Source: Rheinheimera pacifica (GTDB taxonomy: Bacteria > Pseudomonadota > Gammaproteobacteria > Enterobacterales > Alteromonadaceae). Taken from it: a DNA stretch of 64,000 bases. Shown in pieces: positions 42,924 through 50,811 of this stretch; the first letter of the stretch is position 1, and every line of letters begins with the position of its first letter. The position numbers and the translations under genes were made by a program. Location of the stretch: assembly GCF_900108485.1 (NCBI RefSeq), contig NZ_FNXF01000001.1, positions 1-64,000 of the forward strand, written 5' to 3'. Below the pieces are notes generated by a model. The model saw nothing but the letters and a program-made list of their open reading frames with translations, was not told where the DNA came from and did no database searches.

Positions 42924-43031
42924 ATGAAAAAGCGCATCATACTGGCCTTAGTGCTACTGGCAGTGGCAGGATCCGCGGCGGCTTATTTTGTGTCACTGGA
43001 TGCGCCACAGGATTTCCCTATTAATATCTGA
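42924..43031 (+). CDS. 35-residue single-pass membrane peptide
   Basis: A small gene with a strong ribosome site (GCAGGAG, 6-7 bases before ATG). The peptide begins MKKRIILALVLLAVAGSAAA, a positively charged start and one hydrophobic helix or signal peptide. It ends with a 15-residue tail, YFVSLDAPQDFPINI. It fills the gap between the FGE-fold gene (30 bp before) and the TolQ-like gene (19 bp after), in the same direction. It may be a small subunit of the channel complex. Gene finders with a 50-residue cutoff would miss it. Confidence 0.6.
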   Translation: MKKRIILALVLLAVAGSAAAYFVSLDAPQDFPINI

Positions 43032-43050
43032 CGAGCGGAGCTGCACATTT

Positions 43051-43821
43051 ATGCGTAACAAAGATTCTGCCGCCATGAACCCCGGCATCCTTACCAGTGT
43101 GTTGGTGCTGGCGGGGTGCTTCACTCTGGTGCATTTGTTTTATGAAGGTATAGTGCGGCCCACTGCGGCGGCTATTCTGGCTGCCGAGGGCAGCAGCGGC
43201 TTGTTTTCTGTCTGGGTTATTGTAAAAGATATGGAGCAGCAGGTGTGTTTTTCGTTGTTGCTGTTTTGCTTGTTTCTGATGGGATACAAGTTGTGGCGTC
43301 TGTTAGATGAAGAAACCCTGTATACCCGCGACTTTCTGCGTGACTATGATAAAAGCCTGCCGCTGGATGTCGAGCTGGCGCTGTCAGAGCTGGAAGCCTC
43401 GTCGTACAAAGATAACCCGGCCATGGCGACCTGGATCAACTGTATCCGGCGTTTTAAAAATACCCGCAATGTGCAGCACGCTGCCGACGCTATTGAATCC
43501 TCAGTAGAAAGCCTGGCTGCACAGCTGGAAAGCGGTAACAGTATGGTGCGCTATATTATCTGGGCCATTCCCAGTATCGGCTTTGTCGGTACTGTGCGTG
43601 GTATTGGCCAGGCACTGGCGCAGGCAGATAAAGCGCTGGCCGGCGACATCGCCGGTATGACAGCATCGCTGGGGGTTGCCTTTAACTCAACGCTGGTGGC
43701 GTTATTTATTTCACTGATTTTAATGTATTTTATGCACATCCTTAATGGCAGGCAGGATACGATGGTGTTAAATACACAACAGTCCTGTGAGAAACACCTG
43801 TTAGCGCATTTGCATAACTGA
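43051..43821 (+). CDS. MotA/TolQ/ExbB-family proton-channel subunit
   Basis: A 256-residue inner-membrane protein, read from the ATG at 43051. Hydrophobic helices lie at about 12-30, 60-80, 165-190 and 200-225. The C-terminal half carries the family signature: RYIIWAIPSIGFVGTVRGIG, then AGMTASLGVAFNSTLVALFI. A cytoplasmic helical loop (about 90-160) separates the helices, as in TolQ. Such subunits form a pentamer around a dimer of TolR/ExbD/MotB proteins and let protons through. The partners here should be the two VWA proteins directly downstream (10-bp gap), not the flagellar MotB encoded 9 kb away. Confidence 0.85.
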   Translation: MRNKDSAAMNPGILTSVLVLAGCFTLVHLFYEGIVRPTAAAILAAEGSSGLFSVWVIVKDMEQQVCFSLLLFCLFLMGYKLWRLLDEETLYTRDFLRDYDKSLPLDVELALSELEASSYKDNPAMATWINCIRRFKNTRNVQHAADAIESSVESLAAQLESGNSMVRYIIWAIPSIGFVGTVRGIGQALAQADKALAGDIAGMTASLGVAFNSTLVALFISLILMYFMHILNGRQDTMVLNTQQSCEKHLLAHLHN

Positions 43822-43831
43822 TTAGTACGCT

Positions 43832-44890
43832 ATGAAACTAAAGCGGCGCGCTGAAGATGGTTTTAATATGTCATTTCTGGATGTGATGGCATGCGGGCTG
43901 GGCGCTGTTATTCTGATTTTAATTCTGGTCGATTTTAACGCCTTTGTGCCGGAGCCTACCGACGAAACTAATAAGCTGCAGCAGGAGTTAAACGCCGCCC
44001 AACAGCAACGCGAACAACTGCAGAAGTCGATTGATGAGCTGAGCAACAAAATTGCACTGGAATCATCCAGCCAGCAGGATGTTAAGCTGTCGCAAAGCGA
44101 TACCAGCAGCGACCAAAGCAAACTACTACAACAAATTTCCACCGAGCTGGCGGTAGTAGCCGATCTGGAAAAACAACTGGCCGCCATAGCCCGGTTACCG
44201 GTACCTGATGCCAATGTGCAGCTAAGCGGCAGCGGCCAGCAAAATTATATTACCGGCCTGAAGGTAGAAGGCCAGGAAATTGGCATTTTGCTGGATAAGT
44301 CAGCGTCGATGATGGGTGAAAACCTGCTTGAAGTGCTGCGCTATATGGCATTACCGGACAACCAGAAGCTGGCACTACCCAAATGGCAACGTAGCCGGCG
44401 CGCAGCGCAGTGGCTGCTGGCCCGTTTGCCAAAGAACGCAAAAGTAACCGTAGTGGCTTTTTCTGAAGACGCCATTATGTTAGGTCAACGCCCGGCCAGC
44501 TCTGCTCAGGTATCCGACTCAATGAACGCCATAGTGCGCGATATTGGCAAACTGGTGCCCAGCGGCGGTACCAATTTGCAAATTGGCCTGCAAAAGCTGC
44601 GCGAGTTACATCCGGGGGTCACCGATGTGTATTTAATAACCGATGGCTTACCAACACTGGGTGACGGCCTTGGCGTGCGTTGCCGCGGTTTGCTAACCAG
44701 TAAAAAGTCAATTTCGTCACAATGCCGGCAGGAGCTGTTGGTTGAAACCGTTAAACGCGCTGGCCAGGGGCTGCGGATGAATGTGATTTTGCTGCCGATT
44801 GAAGGTGATCCTTATGCGTCGGCTATGTACTGGAGCTGGTCTCAGGTAACACAGGGTACCTTTTTAGCCCCGGCAAAGGAGTGGCCTTAA
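43832..44890 (+). CDS. TolR/ExbD-like anchor fused to coiled coil and VWA domain (paralogue 1)
   Basis: A 352-residue protein. Residues 13-33 are a membrane helix starting MSFLDVMACGLGAVILIL. The Asp (residue 17) aligns with the proton-carrying Asp of ExbD/TolR (PLIDVMLVLL). Residues 45-115 are a coiled coil rich in Gln/Glu. Residues about 145-345 are a von Willebrand A domain with a MIDAS: Asp155-x-Ser-x-Ser in LLDKSASM, Thr in SGGTNLQIG, and Asp271 in LITDGLPTLG. The VWA part should lie in the periplasm and bind a metal-dependent ligand. The stop codon overlaps the next start by one base. Confidence 0.8.
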   Translation: MKLKRRAEDGFNMSFLDVMACGLGAVILILILVDFNAFVPEPTDETNKLQQELNAAQQQREQLQKSIDELSNKIALESSSQQDVKLSQSDTSSDQSKLLQQISTELAVVADLEKQLAAIARLPVPDANVQLSGSGQQNYITGLKVEGQEIGILLDKSASMMGENLLEVLRYMALPDNQKLALPKWQRSRRAAQWLLARLPKNAKVTVVAFSEDAIMLGQRPASSAQVSDSMNAIVRDIGKLVPSGGTNLQIGLQKLRELHPGVTDVYLITDGLPTLGDGLGVRCRGLLTSKKSISSQCRQELLVETVKRAGQGLRMNVILLPIEGDPYASAMYWSWSQVTQGTFLAPAKEWP

Positions 44891-45855
44891 TGCGGCAGAG
44901 CAAGCGCAGGATCAAACGGCCTCCGGTGGAAATTTTTACCCTGTCGTTTCTTGATATTATCTCCTGTGCTTTTGGCGCAGTGGTGCTACTGGTATTGCTG
45001 GCTAAAAACGGCGAAAGCGATACTGAACTTGGGCCTGACAATTTAAGCACTATGGTCGAACAGGTATTAGCGGCCCAGCTTAACGTTGAGCTGCTAAAAG
45101 GCGCGGTGTCAGACAAACAGCAGCAACTTGCTGCCGCTCAGGCCCGTTCAGCCTCTGTAACTGAACAGCTGAAATCGCTGGAGTCTTCCATTCCCCGTGC
45201 GCAGCAGACATTACAACAATTGCAGGATCAGGCCAGCTCATTGCGTAATGAACTGCGCCAGGCCACAGCGATGCTCAATGTGCCTAAATCCACCGATAAA
45301 CCGTCAGACGAAGTGGGCGGTATTCCGACCGATGCCGATTATGTAGTCTTTGTTATCGATAACTCTGGTTCTATGGTGGCAGGCAATAAATGGCAGCAGG
45401 TGATTAATGTCGTGAATGATATTTTAGTTAATCACCCGCAAATGAAAGGTTTTCAGGTGATCGCGGCCGACGGCACCTTTTTGTATCCCGGCCAGGAAGG
45501 GCAATGGCTGAGTGATTCAACCAGCATGCGCCAGCGCGCCATGGATCGGATGAAACGCTTTACCGGCGGTGGCAGTGCGCCGGAAGTGGGTATTTTACGT
45601 GCGCTGGACTTGTACAGCAAAACAAAGGGCAAAGTTAGCCTGTATGTATTTGGTGATGATTACCGCTCATCCAGCCTGGATGCTATTGTTGGCACTATTA
45701 CCAGCAAAAATGCCGACCCGGCCGGTAATCCGCGTTTTCGTATTCATGGTATCGGTTTTTACCGGCCAGCTGGTGGCGATGCCGCACAATTTGCCGCTTT
45801 TATGCAGGCGGTAGCTAAGCGCAACCGTGGCGCTTTTGTCGGCCTGGCATTTTAG
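44890..45855 (+). CDS. TolR/ExbD-like anchor fused to coiled coil and VWA domain (paralogue 2)
   Basis: A 321-residue protein, read from the ATG at 44890, which shares its A with the previous stop. An in-frame GTG lies three codons earlier. The N-terminus is very basic, and the membrane helix contains LSFLDIISCAFGAVVLLVLL with Asp22 at the same place as in paralogue 1. A coiled coil spans about 50-125. The VWA domain has FVIDNSGSM (Asp157-x-Ser-x-Ser), but the Thr metal site is less clear (RFTGGGSAPEVG), and GDD follows a later strand. The shared architecture suggests an ancient duplication and possibly a heterodimeric stator. It ends the insert 97 bp before lafA. Confidence 0.8.
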   Translation: MRQSKRRIKRPPVEIFTLSFLDIISCAFGAVVLLVLLAKNGESDTELGPDNLSTMVEQVLAAQLNVELLKGAVSDKQQQLAAAQARSASVTEQLKSLESSIPRAQQTLQQLQDQASSLRNELRQATAMLNVPKSTDKPSDEVGGIPTDADYVVFVIDNSGSMVAGNKWQQVINVVNDILVNHPQMKGFQVIAADGTFLYPGQEGQWLSDSTSMRQRAMDRMKRFTGGGSAPEVGILRALDLYSKTKGKVSLYVFGDDYRSSSLDAIVGTITSKNADPAGNPRFRIHGIGFYRPAGGDAAQFAAFMQAVAKRNRGAFVGLAF

Positions 45856-45952
45856 TTTTACCGGCGCACCAAAAATTCTTTTAAAAAAATTTTAGTTCCG
45901 TTGTACCGCTGTCGCTTTAACTCTCTGAGCATCAATCACAGGAGATTTCACG

Positions 45953-46786
45953 ATGGCTTTATCAATTCAATCCAATGCAGCGTCAAAATCGATCCAAAAC
46001 CAACTGAGTCGGACCAATAACGATTTATCAGTAGCGTTAGAGCGTTTAGGTTCTGGCTTTCGCATTAACTCTGCTAAAGATGACGCAGCAGGTTTACAAA
46101 TTGCTAACCGCTTAAATGCCCAGGTACGTGGCCAGGAAGCGGCTATTTATAACGCTAACAATGCTAACTCTATGCTGCAAACCGCTGAAGGCGCGTTTGA
46201 AGAGATGACCAACATTGCTTACCGTATGAAAGAACTGGCAACGCAAGGCGCCAACGGCACGAACAACACTTCTGAATACACTGCAATGAGCGCAGAGTTT
46301 GATGCACTGTCAGAAGAGTTAACCAATATCATGACCAATACTTCTTACGGTTCAGGTACAACGCTGTTAACCGGCGGTAAGTTTGCTGCAGCAATCGACT
46401 TACAAATCGGTTCTTCAGCTGCGGAAGTAATGAACGTTGATATTTCTGCTGAAATTGGTGATGTTGATACTGCAATCGGTGCACTTACCGGTTTAGCGGA
46501 TCAGGCTTCTTCAGTAACTACTATGGCTGAAATTGATACAATAATTGACACTGTCGGTGCAGCCCGTGCTAGCCTGGGTGCGACTATGAATCGTCTGGAT
46601 CATACTATCAACAACTTAACCAATATGGTTGAAAACACGTCGGCTTCTGCTTCTCAGCTGATGGATGCAGATTTCGCCAAAGAAACCTCAAATATGACTA
46701 AACAGCAGTTACTGATGAACTCAGGTATTTCTGTACTGAGTGCCTCTAACAGCACAACACAAATGATTGGTTCACTGCTGCGTTAA
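45953..46786 (+). CDS. lafA: Lateral flagellin LafA
   Basis: A 277-residue flagellin with conserved ends: ALSIQSNAASKSIQNQLSRT, ERLGSGFRINSAKDDAAGLQ and IANRLNAQVRGQ at the N-terminus, and KQQLLMNSGISVLSASNSTT with QMIGSLLR at the C-terminus. The variable D2/D3 part is short (about 140-190), so the filament is thin and simple. Ser/Thr-rich central residues could be targets of the Maf-like enzyme. It has its own ribosome site (CAGGAG) and a strong terminator, so it can be expressed at high level on its own. Confidence 0.95.
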   Translation: MALSIQSNAASKSIQNQLSRTNNDLSVALERLGSGFRINSAKDDAAGLQIANRLNAQVRGQEAAIYNANNANSMLQTAEGAFEEMTNIAYRMKELATQGANGTNNTSEYTAMSAEFDALSEELTNIMTNTSYGSGTTLLTGGKFAAAIDLQIGSSAAEVMNVDISAEIGDVDTAIGALTGLADQASSVTTMAEIDTIIDTVGAARASLGATMNRLDHTINNLTNMVENTSASASQLMDADFAKETSNMTKQQLLMNSGISVLSASNSTTQMIGSLLR

Positions 46787-46816
46787 TACGCTGCCAGTGT
46801 AACAATAGCGGTATAA

Positions 46817-46847
46817 CCCTGCCGGCTTTAGCTGGCGGGGTATTTTT
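46817..46847 (+). terminator. Rho-independent terminator after lafA
   Basis: CCCTGCCGGC-TTTA-GCTGGCGGGG forms a 10-bp stem (two G-T pairs) followed by TATTTTT. It separates lafA from fliD. Confidence 0.88.
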
Positions 46848-46879
46848 CAGGCATTAGTTGGTGGCAGAAGGTATACACT

Positions 46880-48175
46880 ATGGCGTCTTATTTAAGTATT
46901 GATCCCCAGACTCTGGCCCGCCAGTACACGCAAATTGACCGCGCCGGTAAAGATAATTTACTGTCGGCTAAGTCAAAACAGTTTACCGCCCAGCTTAATG
47001 CCATTAAAAAATTACAAACCTCTATGGGTAGCTTTTTAACCCAGCTGAAAGATTTTCGCAAAGCTGACAGCAGCCTGCTGGCCAACACTGCCAGTAGCAG
47101 CAGCGAGTCGACTTTAGCCGTTAAAGCCAGTGGTAAAGCCGTGGCAGGCAGTTACGATATTTTTGTTCAGCAACTGGCGCAAAACCACCAACTGGCCATG
47201 TCATTTGACCCTACAGCCGCGCTGGCGACAGACGGTGAGTTTAATATTGATTTGGGTGGTAGCAGTTTTTCTGTCGACATGGCTGGGTTACCTGCCAATG
47301 CCAAACTGGCTGATCTGGCCAAGGCAATTAACAGCCATGCCGATAACCCCGGCGTCAGCGCTACGTTAATGCGCAGCGGCAATGAAACCTTTTTAGTGAT
47401 CTCCAGCGATGAAAGCGGTGCAGCCAATGAGCTGACGCTGGGCTTTACCGCTGGGTTAGATGCTGCAGGAGCTGATATTACTGCGGCCCTGGCGGCAAAG
47501 CAGGAATTAAAAAAAGCTCAGGACGCCATAGTGCGTTTAGGTAGCGATACTGCTATTAGCGTGACCAGCGCCAGCAACAGCCTAACCGATGTGATTGAAG
47601 GTGTAACTATTGATCTGGTTAAAGCACAAGCGGCCGGTGATAGCCCGGTAAATATCAAAATCGGCCAGGATCAGCAGGCGATTAAAGATAACCTGCAAAA
47701 GTTTATTGATGGCTACAATGGTATTGTCAGCAGTATTACCGGCGACACCAACCTGAAAAATGACAGTATGGCGCGCAGTGTACAAAGCCAGCTTCGCGCG
47801 GCGTTTCAGGGCGAAATTGGCGGTAAAACACTGTACAGCGTGGGCCTGGAATTTGACCGCAACGGTAAGTTGAGTATTAACAGCGACCGGTTTGAAAAAG
47901 CACTGGCAGATGATCCGGCAGCACTGGAAGCCATGCTAACCTCAGATACCGGTGTACTGGCAAAGCTGGAAAAAACGGTAGAACCCTACAGCAAAAGTTA
48001 TGGTGGTTTACTGGGTGGTAAGCAAAAAACGCTGCAGGCCAGCCTGGATTTAATCACCGAAAAACAAAAGCGGCATGATTATTCCATGGAATTAACCTTC
48101 AAGCGCTATCTGAGTCAGTTTACCCAGATGCAAATTACCATAGCGCAACTTGAAAGCTCTATGGGGCAGTTTTAA
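46880..48175 (+). CDS. fliD: Filament cap protein FliD (LafB)
   Basis: A 431-residue filament cap (HAP2). The N-terminal FliD domain (LSAKSKQFTAQLNAIKKLQT; SYDIFVQQLAQNHQLAMSF) and C-terminal domain (LQKFIDGYNGIVSSITGD; FQGEIGGKTLYSVGLEFDR) are typical. It folds flagellin at the filament tip. The gene follows the lafA terminator by 32 bp, with AGAAGG near the start, so it has its own promoter or depends on read-through. Confidence 0.92.
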   Translation: MASYLSIDPQTLARQYTQIDRAGKDNLLSAKSKQFTAQLNAIKKLQTSMGSFLTQLKDFRKADSSLLANTASSSSESTLAVKASGKAVAGSYDIFVQQLAQNHQLAMSFDPTAALATDGEFNIDLGGSSFSVDMAGLPANAKLADLAKAINSHADNPGVSATLMRSGNETFLVISSDESGAANELTLGFTAGLDAAGADITAALAAKQELKKAQDAIVRLGSDTAISVTSASNSLTDVIEGVTIDLVKAQAAGDSPVNIKIGQDQQAIKDNLQKFIDGYNGIVSSITGDTNLKNDSMARSVQSQLRAAFQGEIGGKTLYSVGLEFDRNGKLSINSDRFEKALADDPAALEAMLTSDTGVLAKLEKTVEPYSKSYGGLLGGKQKTLQASLDLITEKQKRHDYSMELTFKRYLSQFTQMQITIAQLESSMGQF

Positions 48176-48192
48176 CTAGTGAGAGACAGCTT

Positions 48193-48585
48193 ATGTTAGA
48201 TTTTGGCAATGGTTATCAGGCTTATAAAAGTACGGCAGTAGAGGGCAAAGCTGCCGGGGCTGATATTCACAAGCTGGTGCTGATGTTATTTGATGGTTTT
48301 CTTGACGAACTATCGCGCACCGAAGGCCATATTCAGGCAAAACGTTTTGATAAAAAAGCCGCCGGTATTGAGCGCATGCTAAAAATTCTTGGCGGGCTGG
48401 ATGCATCGCTGGACCAGCAAAACGGTGGTGAAGTGGCAGCTAATATGCAAAAGCTATATCAGCACTGCGGCCAGGCACTGCTTAATGCCAGCCTGAAAAA
48501 CGATTTAACCTCACTGGATACCGTGCGGGTGATCATGACCAACCTGCAAGAAGGCTGGCAAGGCCTGTCGCAAAGCGCTGCCTGA
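48193..48585 (+). CDS. fliS: Flagellin export chaperone FliS (LafC)
   Basis: A 130-residue helical protein with the FliS core: GNGYQAYKSTAVEGKAAGAD and IHKLVLMLFDGFLDELSRTE. It binds the C-terminus of LafA in the cytoplasm and prevents early polymerisation. It starts 17 bp after fliD and is followed by a terminator. Confidence 0.92.
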   Translation: MLDFGNGYQAYKSTAVEGKAAGADIHKLVLMLFDGFLDELSRTEGHIQAKRFDKKAAGIERMLKILGGLDASLDQQNGGEVAANMQKLYQHCGQALLNASLKNDLTSLDTVRVIMTNLQEGWQGLSQSAA

Positions 48586-48631
48586 CAGATGTATAGCGTA
48601 TTGTGGCGCTGCTGCACTCTTTGAGTTATCG

Positions 48632-48662
48632 AAAAACCGCTGCTTTGGCTGCGGTTTTTTTT
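48632..48662 (+). terminator. Rho-independent terminator after fliS
   Basis: CCGC (48637-48640) pairs with GCGG (48651-48654), with inner GC/GC pairs around a TTTG loop. A run of A before and of eight T after makes it work in both directions. Confidence 0.8.
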
Positions 48663-48706
48663 CGCCCCGCTTTTACCGGAAGCTGGCGGCAAGCGGTAGT
48701 GGCTTG

Positions 48707-48735
48707 CTTCCGATCTGCGGAAGTATTACTTCCGC
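48707..48735 (+). promoter_or_regulatory. CTTCCG/CGGAAG triple half-site upstream of fliT (putative LafK enhancer, copy 2)
   Basis: CTTCCG-ATCT-GCGGAAGT-ATT-ACTTCCGC repeats the three-half-site pattern of 25821-25847. Its centre lies about 61 bp upstream of the -24 GG at 48787. That is 12 bp closer than in copy 1, roughly one helical turn. T5 follows the last half-site, so it could also act as a terminator, but the fliS terminator already lies 50 bp upstream. Confidence 0.55.
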
Positions 48736-48784
48736 TTTTTATCAGCGCCTTCTTAAAAACACTTATAAATCATTAATTTGAATT

Positions 48785-48801
48785 GTGGCCTGACAGTTGC
48801 T
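48785..48801 (+). promoter_or_regulatory. Sigma-54-type promoter for the fliT-fliK-fliL-fliA operon
   Basis: TGTGGCCTGACAGTTGCT gives GG at 48787-48788, then 10 bp, then GC at 48799-48800, matching the -24/-12 rule, with TTGC intact. It is about 40 bp upstream of the fliT-like start. Both this promoter and that of flgB are preceded by AATTGTGGC. Confidence 0.72.
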
Positions 48802-48839
48802 AAATCATTCTGCTTAGCAAAGTTGAACAGGGGCTGAAT

Positions 48840-49166
48840 GTGCCGTTAAACCATTTACATGCAGTTGATGTGGCAAAACAGCTATTAAAGCTGCAGCAGA
48901 ATTTACTGCTGGCAGCAAAGGCGCAAAATTGGCCGCTATTGCGCAATCTGGATCGCCAGTTAATGGCGTTGATCCAGCAGTTAGACCTTGCCGGAGCGCG
49001 CGAGCAATTTTCAACCCAGCTTGGCGTATTGCAGCAGAGTTATCAGCAGGTGTTAACGCTGGCTAAAGAAGAACTGCACCGCACTGAGACACAGATGAAA
49101 CAATTTAATCAAAACCGGCCGGGTGTGCTGGCATATAAACAAACCATCGAAGGTGAAGGGTTATGA
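48840..49166 (+). CDS. fliT: FliT-like flagellar chaperone (LafD)
   Basis: A 108-residue helical protein with a GTG start and AGGGG upstream. It is rich in Leu and Gln (VAKQLLKLQQNLLLAAKAQN) with FliT-like length. FliT proteins chaperone the cap protein FliD and sometimes tune transcription. The call rests mainly on gene order (lafA-fliD-fliS-fliT-fliK-fliL). It overlaps fliK by 4 bp. Confidence 0.68.
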   Translation: MPLNHLHAVDVAKQLLKLQQNLLLAAKAQNWPLLRNLDRQLMALIQQLDLAGAREQFSTQLGVLQQSYQQVLTLAKEELHRTETQMKQFNQNRPGVLAYKQTIEGEGL

Positions 49167-50362
49167 GCCAGTTACAGGTAGGCCAGCCAGGCGCTAACGC
49201 CAGCGGCACAGCTGCCGGGGTGTTACCGAATCACAGCCTTGGTGAAAGCGCTGAGCAGGGGGCTGATAGCTCAGTGTTTATGTTAAATCAGCCAGACACA
49301 GCGCCATCTCTAAACGGCTATACCGAGCTGATGGCACAGCTACCGCAGGCTGGCAGCACAGATACCACAGGAACGAACACTGCGGATAGGCCGCTGGTGC
49401 CAGTTGAAATGCAAATTGATGCCAGCATACTGTCGCAAATAATCGCGGCAGCTGTGGCAACAACCAGCCCTGCGGCTGACATCAGTGCGCCAACAGATAC
49501 CTTGCAAGCTAATGTGGCTGAGACAGACGCAAACATCATAGCTGACACGCCAGTGCTGACTGAAGATACTGCCGATATAGTGCTGAACCCATCGCTATTA
49601 TCTGCACTTAATTTTTTGCCGCTGCCGGTACTAAACTCACTGCGCACAGAAGCGATGCAGCAAACTGTTGTGGGGTTGGCAGGCTTCACTGACACAGACT
49701 ATAAGGCTGCCGTGCTAAATAGCAGCAGTGCCTATAGCAACATAAAAAGCGCGTCGCTGCCAGGCGCAGATACGGCCTTACCCATTACGCCAATGTCTTT
49801 GCAGCACTTTATCCGCCAGGCAACTGAGCTGGTACGCCCGCATAACAGTGATGCTGCTGCAGTTAGCGGTATAGCGGCCGCGCAGCCCCCTGCCAGCACA
49901 GCATCAGCAGAACCGGCGTTTCAGTGGAAGGCTGACCAACTGGGCTTACAAAGCAGCCAGTGGGGCCAGAAGCTGGTGTATTTATTGTCCGACAAAATCA
50001 ATTTACAGCTGGGCCAGCAAATACAGCGCGCACAGATCCGGTTGGATCCGCCGCAGCTGGGGTTAATTGAGCTGAGTGTCAGTGTTGATGGCGACCGCAC
50101 TACAGTGCAGTTGTATGCAAGCAATAATCAGATGCGTGAAGCCATGCAGCAAAATTTAGATCAATTGCGTCAGCAACTGGCTCAGCGGCTGGGCAGCGAA
50201 CAACTGCTTGATATCGATGTACGCCAACAATCACAACAGCAGAGCGGCCAGCAAGATGCTGCGCCTGAGCAAATTGCTGCCCATTTTGCCGACGACGTTA
50301 CAGAGTTAAGCAGCTCAACGTCTGCGCAGCTAACCACTGGCTGGCTTAACCGACTGGTATAG
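49163..50362 (+). CDS. fliK: Hook-length control protein FliK (LafE)
   Basis: A 399-residue protein. The N-terminal 270 residues are a low-complexity Ala/Thr/Ser ruler region. The C-terminal domain (about 275-375) has the FliK core: LGQQIQRAQIRLDPPQLGLI and YASNNQMREAMQQNLDQLRQ. It measures hook length and switches the FlhB export gate from hook to filament substrates. Confidence 0.88.
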   Translation: MSQLQVGQPGANASGTAAGVLPNHSLGESAEQGADSSVFMLNQPDTAPSLNGYTELMAQLPQAGSTDTTGTNTADRPLVPVEMQIDASILSQIIAAAVATTSPAADISAPTDTLQANVAETDANIIADTPVLTEDTADIVLNPSLLSALNFLPLPVLNSLRTEAMQQTVVGLAGFTDTDYKAAVLNSSSAYSNIKSASLPGADTALPITPMSLQHFIRQATELVRPHNSDAAAVSGIAAAQPPASTASAEPAFQWKADQLGLQSSQWGQKLVYLLSDKINLQLGQQIQRAQIRLDPPQLGLIELSVSVDGDRTTVQLYASNNQMREAMQQNLDQLRQQLAQRLGSEQLLDIDVRQQSQQQSGQQDAAPEQIAAHFADDVTELSSSTSAQLTTGWLNRLV

Positions 50363-50376
50363 GAGAATAGTAAGAC

Positions 50377-50802
50377 ATGAAAGCTTTAGTGTTAGTGATT
50401 GCAGCGGTGTTACTGCTGGCCGTTGGTGGTGGTGCAGCTTACTTTTGGTCTGGGCAACAGCAAAGCCAGATTGCAGAGCAGAGCAAGCCACTGTTTTACC
50501 CGCTGGACCGCTTTGTTATCAGTGTCGACAATGCACAGCATTCGCGTTATCTGGTGCTTGAACTGACATTGCTTAGCCATGACAGCCAGGTAATGACCCA
50601 GTTGTCTGATGCTTCGCCGTTACTACGTAATACGCTGGTGGCACATTTTAGCAATATCAGCCATGCCGACGTGAAAGACGCTTTTAAAGATATTCCACAG
50701 GTGCAAGCTACGCTGTTGGATAAATTTAACCAGACCCTGCGCCAGAACAAGTTCAGTTATCAGATTGAACAGGTACTGGTTACTAACGTGTTTATTCAGT
50801 AA
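50377..50802 (+). CDS. fliL: Flagellar basal-body-associated protein FliL (LafF)
   Basis: A 141-residue protein. One N-terminal membrane helix (LVLVIAAVLLLAVGGGAAYF) is followed by a periplasmic stomatin-like domain (YPLDRFVISVDNAQHSRYLV; LRQNKFSYQIEQVLVTNVFI). It rings the stator units and stabilises them under load. AGGAG lies upstream. Confidence 0.88.
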   Translation: MKALVLVIAAVLLLAVGGGAAYFWSGQQQSQIAEQSKPLFYPLDRFVISVDNAQHSRYLVLELTLLSHDSQVMTQLSDASPLLRNTLVAHFSNISHADVKDAFKDIPQVQATLLDKFNQTLRQNKFSYQIEQVLVTNVFIQ

Positions 50803-50811
50803 GGCCGTTTT

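Noticed and set aside
43051-45855. Zorya-type defence system (ZorAB)
   Set aside because: There is a MotA-like subunit, but the partners carry VWA domains rather than a ZorB-type peptidoglycan-binding domain, and no ZorC/D/E genes are present.
45856-45952. Sigma-28 promoter before lafA
   Set aside because: TTTTAGTT and GCTGTCGC are only weak matches with short spacing (10 bp), so I did not annotate a promoter, although one is expected there.
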